Source: Polydactylus sextarius (lineage: Eukaryota > Chordata > Actinopteri > Polynemidae). From it: DNA of 64,000 nt. Below, piece by piece: positions 55,861 through 64,000 of the stretch. The notes below the pieces were generated by a model, which saw nothing but the letters and a program-made list of their open reading frames with translations, made no database searches and was not told the DNA's origin. Position 1 is the stretch's first letter; every line of letters begins with the position of its first letter. The DNA lies in contig CM028927.1 in NCBI GenBank assembly GCA_016801845.1, forward strand, positions 13,364,501 through 13,428,500, written 5' to 3'. The translations under genes were made by a program, and so were the position numbers.

Positions 55861-58800
55861 TTTTACTCGAATGTGTCAGCTAAATGTAAATCAGAGCTAC
55901 TTGATAATAAATCAACTCGTTTCCTTGCGCAGGAGGTGAGAATATCAAAGGTAGTTAAAGCCAGACTCAAACAAACTGCACCACTGCAGAATGAAAACAT
56001 GAGTCTCTTTGAACCCGAGACAGAAATGAGGGTGGGGCGATAACACAGAGAGAATGAATAAAGGAAAAAACGATGGAACGCAAAAAGAAGATTTGAAGAA
56101 ACAGAGCAGAGTGTGACGAAGAAGAAGAAGAAGAAGAAGAAGACTTGGCGTGTGTCCCTCTCTTTTATTTGAAGATCTTCAAAGAGTGAAGCAGCAGCAG
56201 CACTCCTGAGACACAACACTTCCAACACTGGTAGGACACACACACACAAACACAACAGTACACCCCGCTGTGAGACAAGCTCTGTGCTGCTCTCCTCTGA
56301 ACCAAGTAACAACACACTCGTAACTCAGACAGACAGATGAAGGGAGAGAAAGAGGCTGAGTCAGATAGAGGAAGGGAAAAAACTGATGGCATGAAAGGAA
56401 AAAAGAAAAAAATAGATAAACTGTACTGAAGACAGGTGATGAGAGAACTGCAAGTCTAATGTCTGACAGATATGTTTGCAGAATCACTTTACAATACTGT
56501 CATATGCATTATTTAGTACCAGAAAACAGCTTTAAGTCCAAAACTAAATAAAAAAGCTATAATGTTATTTAGTCTTACTACAATATCATTAAAAAGTCAA
56601 TTAAAGCTCAGACTGATATTTAATATTAAATCAGATTACTAAGTACAATGTGAAATATGTCAAACACACATTGACAATGACAGTGTTGTGTTTACAGCTT
56701 GTTGCACCACATGCAAGGGGTCACAAATTAATTTACTGCGGGTTTACACATTACATTTTATATTGTTTTTGTGATTCATTTAATAGAAACAGCAAGACAT
56801 CTATCATTTGTGATTAATTTAGACAAAAATTATTTCAACTGCTCATAACAGAAACGACAGTAATACAGTAAAAAAAAAAAAAAGAAAAAGTCTCTTTTTT
56901 TCTGTAACTTCGCCCTGGGAGGAGATTCACAAACCTAACATCACTTTTCGTCTCAAGGCTCAGAAGATGAGTCTTGCTCGCCAGCGTGAAAATGTGCAGC
57001 CGTACACGGCTTTATCACCAATCTGCACGGCTGATAAAGTCAGACTCATATTTGCTGTGGTTGTTACTGAGGCTGCTTGGTCTGGGGAAATAATATTCTT
57101 GCACGCTTTGTTAACTCCGGTTGTCTCCGGCTCTTTACCCGTCTGCATTTACCCCCCTTTTGTCTCCGCCTCTCTCTCTTCTCCAAACTCCTAATTCTCT
57201 TGTCATCCTCGCTGCCTTCTTTCATTGTTGTCATTCAAACTGTGTCACTCTGTCTCGTACTATCGCTGTAGGCTCTTCACAACTTGCTCCTTCTCATTTG
57301 ACCTTCCCACTTTCCTCTCTCCGTACCCCACCCTTGAGTTTACAACAATACTGCAACAGACTCGGTTTACTCATGTGTGGCCTATTGCACACTAAATACA
57401 CTTGTCAAACGAGCACTCCAAGGATGTTTGATAAACAGCTCAATTCGACGCTCAATTGGTTAACTGACAGGGCGTTCGCAAACTGCGTTTGATGAAAAAT
57501 AGCCTGTTGACGGCGACGTTGAAGTTGAGGCACGAGTACAATAGCCTAAAAGAAGCAACAGCTCGAGCAAGACTGGCAAAATGTTTAAACTGGAGTAGGT
57601 TTTATAGGAATTATAAACGAGGCAGTGAAAATATCAAAAAGAGAGAGAGAGAGAGTTAGAGGAGCAGATGCAGCCACACAGAGAGACGTAATAAGACGAG
57701 ACAAGAGGGAGGAACACAGCAGAACAAGACGGCAAAAGCAAACAGGTTGATTTTTCAAACTTACTGAAACTCCATTTTGCCATTTACCACACAGCCCAGC
57801 CACCTGACTCGGGTTGCACTTTGCTGTTAATGTTGAATGCAGATGAAGAGAGGTTGATTTAATGGGCGTCATATTCCTTTAAGAGTGTGGGTTCATTTTG
57901 ACAGTCACACACTGAGCTACGTCTATTTATATCCCTGCTGTTTTTGAGGACTCTGCTACATTTACACGGAGACTCTGTGTACACAAACACACATATATGG
58001 TTTTATGGACATATAATGACTACATGTAAGCACTCTCACTGGTTCATACTGAACATGCTTTCCCTGCTGTGTGTGTGTGTGTGTGTGTGTGTGTATAGTT
58101 AGACATCATCTATCAAGCCACATGCATCAGTACATTTATACTAAATTACAGGATGATTCTTCCATACCGGGTAAGTTCAGTAGCGTTTATGTGCACACGT
58201 GTAGGTGCAGTATGTTCACATGTACATATGTAATGTGATGATGCACATGTTAGCACCATCACAGCAAATATTTCCACTTGTTAAAGCAGATAAAGCTCTG
58301 CTATAATTAATAAAAAATTAAACACTTATGCCAGTGAGCGAACCTAAAATATGAGCATTTTTCACACAGTCTTGTCGACATGTGTTACCAAAAACTTTAC
58401 ATTATTTTAAGTGATAATGTATGCACAACAACTGAAGCAGCTAAATTAAATTCATCCATCTCTGAGATTATTATTATTTATCCTTTGAACTCTTTCAAAT
58501 GTGACATGTCAAAATCAAATATTCGACCTATGGTGACACAGGTTTTGTTTGTGTTTGTTTGTGTGTGTGCGTGTTTAACTGCATGATATTTGTGTGTTGT
58601 AATTACAATAACACAACAAGTGCTGGTCTGTGTGTAAGTTTGCGTTTCATCATCGTTTTACAAAAGCATAATAATATTACACATTTTTTAAAAAAAGGAA
58701 CCGTACAAAGAAACACATGCGCAGAAATGTCATAATAGTACAGCACCTCTTACATCATTAAACAAAACAACCCCATCGTCAAATAACAACAACATTTTAA

Positions 58801-59801
58801 AATTAATTGAATTCCATATATTGGTGTAATTTTAAAGCGAGTATTCGCTCAGATTCGCTTACAAGTATAATAATGACCTTGTAAGACCTTTGAGAAACAG
58901 ATGCTCTGATGATTTTAATCCCTCTTTTTGTTTTCAAAGGATGTTGCACAGTTATGTTGTAAGATCTGGCGACTGCTGTGAAAGACTTAAGTGCTAATAT
59001 GTGTAATGCATTGGTTTCCGTGTCGGCTATGAGAGAGAGGATGACATCATTACTATGACTGGGCGCTGGCTGAAGGAAGGTCGTTATGGCTCGCTGCCAT
59101 GAGCTCTTAGTTTGTGGGCATGAGTGAGTGTGAACATCAGTCTGTGTATGTGTGTCTGTGTGTGTGTTCCCTCCTCATTGGGATAGTAGGGATATTTTAT
59201 TGAGTTCATAAACATAATGTACACCCACACGCCGCCTCTCTCAATCTCTGTATGAAAGTCAACACCACGTCAAGGTCCTGTTAAATTCTTTCTTCCTTTC
59301 TCTCTCTCTCTCTGCTTCCTTTTTCTCCACCACCCCCTCTCTCCACCCATTTCTTGTTTATTTGCAGCCTAGATGACATTCATCCCTCTCTCACTTTCTT
59401 AATTTGTCCTCCTCCTTTGCGCCATCTACTCTCAATGTCACACTTCATAGTAAATTAAATCCAAGATAAAATTTATTCCTTTAATATTCGCTGGAAATAT
59501 AATTACTTATATCAGTGTTTATTTTAGTTGTGATCAGTTAATCATGTATTTAGATCATGTATGACAGACCTCTCCTCCTCCTCTCTCCATTCACTCCCTT
59601 TCCATAACGTGCTCGTCCTTCTTGCCACTTTCTTCCTCCCTCCCTCCCTCCCTCCCTCCATCTGTCTCTCCCCCACCCTCACCGTCCTTCATCTCCTTGT
59701 ATCTGCAGAGCGCACCTTTCATCCAGCCCCATTCTATACGCTGTCTGTCACTCACTTGGTAGTTAAGGTAATCCCAGTTGCAGTCATAAAGTCTCCTTCT
59801 C

Positions 59802-59844
<43 letters not shown>

Positions 59845-60130
59845 ACGGACACACACACACACTCTTTGAACATAAACAGTGCGATCATAAAGCTGACAGT
59901 GCTGTCATTCAGACTTATAGTGCTGTGAAGAAACACACCCAAGATACAGCAAAGAGTATTGTTATATGTGTGCTGTGTGTGTGTGTGCGCTGTGGGCTAG
60001 TGAGTACAGAGGGGAGCCACTACTACTACAATTTATTGCAGTAAATCCAATGAAGAAAAAACTTAATGTTTGACTGGAGGGACTTTCCTATAAGCTGTAT
60101 TCACCCGTACAACAATGTCAGTGTGTGTAT

Positions 60131-60170
<40 letters not shown>

Positions 60171-60654
60171 AGGGGATTCCACAGTTCGTTCTGCTCAGAA
60201 TATCATTACATCATCACATGGTGATGTGGGCTCACGCACACAAAATGATACACACACACAGACAAATACAGACTGAAATAAAACATGTATTAACAGCAGC
60301 GATGTGTGTGTGTGCGTGTGTGTGCGTCAGAGGATATACTGTATTGAAGTCATATGATTACAGGGCCACACAATCGTACTCACAAAGAGCTTTTTATAAT
60401 ACCTTTTCAATACGACTGCTAATGCTTGTAAAGAGGGAAGAGGGAGGGAGAAAAAGAGGGGAGGAGGTGGCAGAGAGGGAGCGGAGGAGATGGAGTGAGT
60501 GTGTGACAGGGAGGAGGAGGGTGGCACAGTTACAAAACAGTCATTGTAGTCCATCATCTGCAGGAAAACTACAACCTGTATCAGATCTGGGAAAGAGAGC
60601 AGAGCTCAAATGTACTGCGTTCCATCAAGGAATGGAATGTGCTTCACAAAGGTC

Positions 60655-60689
<35 letters not shown>

Positions 60690-61864
60690 GCTTAATGTCC
60701 ACATGAGGAAATTACCTGAAAAGGTTACATTCTTCAGCACCTACTACTGAACAGACACAGAGAGAGAGGAGAACTACTGTAGCTCCGTGAGGCCAAGATG
60801 TTGATAAAACATAGATCGACATTTATCCCTGAGAAAGGTGAAGACGTGAGAACGAGTGAACGAATCGAACAAGGACAGAAGAGAAAGAGGAAATATATGG
60901 AAAGAGAGAAGTGTTTCAAAGGAAGAAGAAGTACAAGAGAGTAATAGTGACTTCAACACACATGAGACACGGACAGACAGAGTGTAAACAAAGTGAAGCG
61001 TGAGAGAAGCCAGTGTGCAAAGACTTGAGTCGGAGACAGCGAGAGAGCAACAGAAACACAGCTCAGCCATGTTTCTATTACAGCCTTGTGTACTGCTGTC
61101 ACATGAAGTGACACTCCACAGAACAATAAGAAACCAGATATAGTTAATATGTCCACATGCTCTCCTTGCTAAACTGTCCTGGTTGGTTATCTGCTACAGT
61201 GACTGAGCTTTGAAGCATCTTCATGTCTCACGAGATGGAAATCAATTGTCGAGAATAAATCAGTAAGAAGAAAGACCATCACATTAAAGTCAACCATAAA
61301 TTACAATGTGTTACTTCACTTAAAGTCATTTGACTCTAACACTGCAAACTAGCATGTTACACAGTGGAACAGTGGCTGACTGAGTGCACAGCTGTCTGAA
61401 TGGCCAAAAGATTGGTTAAATGAACAGCTGTCCGACTCCCTGCACAGCTGTATGACAGGCCAACAGACAAATTGATTATCCGTCTTACTGGCTTTCTGCC
61501 TGGTTACTAAACAGCTGTCTTGCTGGTTGATCCAGCTGCCTGACAGACTGACTGACTGACTGACTGGATTGAGGTTTGCTGACTGTTTTGTTTTTGTTTT
61601 TTAATGTGTGACTTGCAGATTTGTGAGTGCAATATACAGTGTGAAACTTTATGTTTATATGTTTTGTTTATTGCCTGTATCTCTTTTTGTGTTTGTAAGT
61701 GACTGACTGGATGTGTTTTGTGTGTGTGTGTTGTTTCTCCCTGCACACGGAGGGGGCCTGTTGCTCTCTGCTGTTACACAATACATATTGTATAACAACT
61801 GGCAGTGTGTGGGCGGCTCCCGCCATCTGGAGAGATGCAACCCCTGCCGTGCCTGACACTACAC

Positions 61865-61902
<38 letters not shown>

Positions 61903-62752
61903 TGAGTGCGTGCGTGCATGTGTGTGTCTGTCCATGTGCTTTTCGTGTGTGCTTGTGTCTACCCTGCAGCTACAAATAGACACAGCGTCATCTACAGTAG
62001 TTAGGTTCTTGGGTTCGTGTACATGAATGAATTAAATGCAGATTTTACTGTACCGTGTTTGTTTTAGTGCTACAGATGTTATTACTGCAAAAACACATGC
62101 GTCAATAACAGCGAACAGCATACGGGAATTCTCTATTAAACCTATTGCGGTGTAGTCTTCTGGGAGGCTTGACAGCTGACAAGAGACAGTGAAGATTTCA
62201 TTATCTGGCTTAGCAGTAGCTGAAGTGTCGCTGTTTCACTACTATTTCTAGGTTTCCACAGAGATGGACTCAATCAAACAAACAATGTCTTGGAGCTCTT
62301 CGTACACAAATAAACAAAGACAATCTCAGAGGAAGACATACAACACACACGTACACACGCACGCTGCACATACTAGCACATACACAGTAAGTAAATACGC
62401 TGCTGAGAGAATCCACTCCATCATCTCCAAGTCAGTGCTTAACACTGAACTGTTGCTATGGAGAGGGAAAACATGGCTTTCCAGTCTATTTTAAGGTAAC
62501 TGGTATTACTTTTTTTTTTTTTACTGCATATATCAGAGTCAAACAATCTGTGATAGCAAGTATTGCCACTACACTCTATACAAAGTGTGAGATGCTTTTT
62601 TAATTATCAAACGTCATTATTTGCCCTCCCTGCTGCTACTGATCTGTAACTAATCAGTTGACCAAAATGGAATGAAAACATCTGGCTGCGTGTCGAGGCT
62701 GCAAAACGTTCAAATTATGTACCGAATTGTTATGATCACAATAAGGTGACAC
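55861..62752. other. Non-coding, probably atxn1 5' intron
   Basis: No coding gene supported. Contents: a GAA tract (56119-56143), GA tract near 57640, GT/CA tracts (58067-58094, 59803-59835, 60137-60168, 60657-60687, 61868-61900), a CCCT tract (59637-59658) and a GACT tract (61544-61565). Open frames over these tracts are repeat artefacts. Confidence 0.5.
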
Positions 62753-62782
62753 TAAGTTCGTCCATTAGAATGGACGAACTTA
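62753..62782. repeat. Perfect 14-bp inverted repeat, 2-nt spacer
   Basis: TAAGTTCGTCCATT, AG, AATGGACGAACTTA: the arms are exact reverse complements. It could form a very stable hairpin. No transposon ends or terminator context were seen around it. Confidence 0.97.
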
Positions 62783-64000
62783 AATAACAGCACACGCATT
62801 CGTGTATTTAACGACAGCGAGGCGCCTCCTCTTCTGGCAACAGGCTCGGGGACATTATGTCCAAGCTGTTCCCAGCTTCTTTCAAATATCAAAGCGTCTA
62901 TTGATATGTAACGAGCACATAAACAAGTTGCCTTTCCGCTCACTTCATTTGTGAGATTTCTCACACTAAACTTAAAGTTCATTTCGTTTTGCATGAGGTA
63001 CACGCTGATATATTTGCAGGTTCAGAGTGTGCAGAAGAGTGCGTGCATGTTCCTGTATTTTTTATAAATTCCTTCTCCTTTTTTGTTTTTTTTTTTGACG
63101 GTGAAAGTGTAAGATCCACGCAGTGAGTGAGGTGTTACATTGCCTCTGTTTTTAGCAGATGACTTCACACCTCGGTAGGAAGGCACTGGGGCTCACATCC
63201 TGCCTGCTGTAATAGTGAATCCCAGCTTGTTTCTCTCTCTCTCTCACACCTGCAACCACCACCCGATTCATTACTGATAACTGTTTCCTGAATGTAAAAC
63301 TTTACTTGACACCGTTGGTTTGGTGTTGTCTTTACACTGTATGTATATGAGGTAAGGTCAATGTATTTTTCTTCTTCTTATGTAGGAGAACTGAAATATT
63401 CCTTCATTTCAATTAATCAAATTCAGAGAACATCTGTATACCAGGTTTATTTTTGACAAAACAAAGTTTCAGTCTCTTTAAAATAATTGCAGGTATTTCA
63501 CGACTAAACCTCTGAATTGGAGCCAGTGTATTAAACACCCTGGACACCTGTCTCCAACCTGAAAACACTGAATTTTAATATAAGCAGAGTTAATTAGAAT
63601 TAATTGTCTTGAAAGTCGCAACATAGATCAAAACACAGTTTTTCAGCTCCAAGGTTTTGGGTATTAGAGATGCTAATTTTGTCCCCCTCCCCCGCCGCAC
63701 ACGACAGGGAGGAATTGAAAAGCAGGAAAGTATGATATATGTGGACTTCAATAATGGACAAAAATAACTGCCTTCACTGTGAAGTTATATGGTCTAAAAA
63801 GAGGAAACGTAATACTTCACTATATTTTTCACGCCTTGACCTGCACGAAGGACATGAGGCTGTTTTCACAATTCGCAACAATAAAAAAAAAAAAAAGAAA
63901 GAAAAGGAGAGAAAGAAAGAATAAGCTGCTTCTATTACACAGATTAAAGCAACAGCATCTCATCACCATATTTACAACAGACGGGCCAAGTTCTTAACAC
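62783..64000. other. Non-coding tail of the window
   Basis: No gene. 62783-63010 is balanced, repeat-free and relatively CpG-rich, so it could be a conserved element. A-runs and GAAA words occur near 63882-63920. Confidence 0.5.

Overview
The window is vertebrate nuclear DNA, most likely from a ray-finned (teleost) fish. It has split genes with GT-AG introns, very dense CA/GT, TA, GA and homopolymer microsatellites, and old interspersed repeats of kinds common in teleost genomes (inferred from memory of such families, not from a search). No prokaryotic, organellar, viral or complete transposon gene was found. Only two protein-coding genes can be supported, and both can be read residue by residue.

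Layout. Positions 1-460 look like the 3' end of a + strand transcript with a poly(A) signal at 435. In human, MYLIP precedes GMPR on the same strand, so it is the obvious candidate, by synteny only. Positions 461-7480 are intergenic and hold a triplicated ~505-bp repeat (3808-5175) and compound microsatellites. A polypurine tract and a TATA box (7489-7496) then lead into gmpr, GMP reductase: nine coding exons at 7652-14454, + strand, giving exactly 345 residues. gmpr meets the 3' end of atxn1 (ataxin-1, - strand) tail to tail at about 16.13-16.16 kb. The atxn1 3' UTR appears to run about 7.3 kb (16.14-23.46 kb) and is packed with homopolymer A/T runs. Its two coding exons are 26771-28642 (residues 1-624) and 23458-24056 (C-terminus), with a 2.7-kb intron between them. 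A 5'-UTR portion continues to a good splice acceptor at 29160.

From 29.2 kb to the end of the window I find no coding gene. By comparison with human, where ATXN1 has several non-coding 5' exons spread over very large introns, this is probably atxn1 5' intron sequence. It contains microsatellites, SINE relics, other degraded repeats, one candidate upstream exon and a few blocks that look like conserved non-coding elements.

The GMPR-ATXN1 tail-to-tail order matches human chromosome 6p22. The two genes are functionally unrelated: one is purine salvage, the other a nuclear transcription and RNA cofactor. Their only evident interaction is the shared convergent 3' region. The most consequential observation is an apparent one-base reading-frame break inside the last atxn1 exon, in a GGA repeat, with strongly conserved protein sequence on both sides. 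I saw nothing that amounts to a new multi-gene system; the remaining findings are regulatory or structural candidates.
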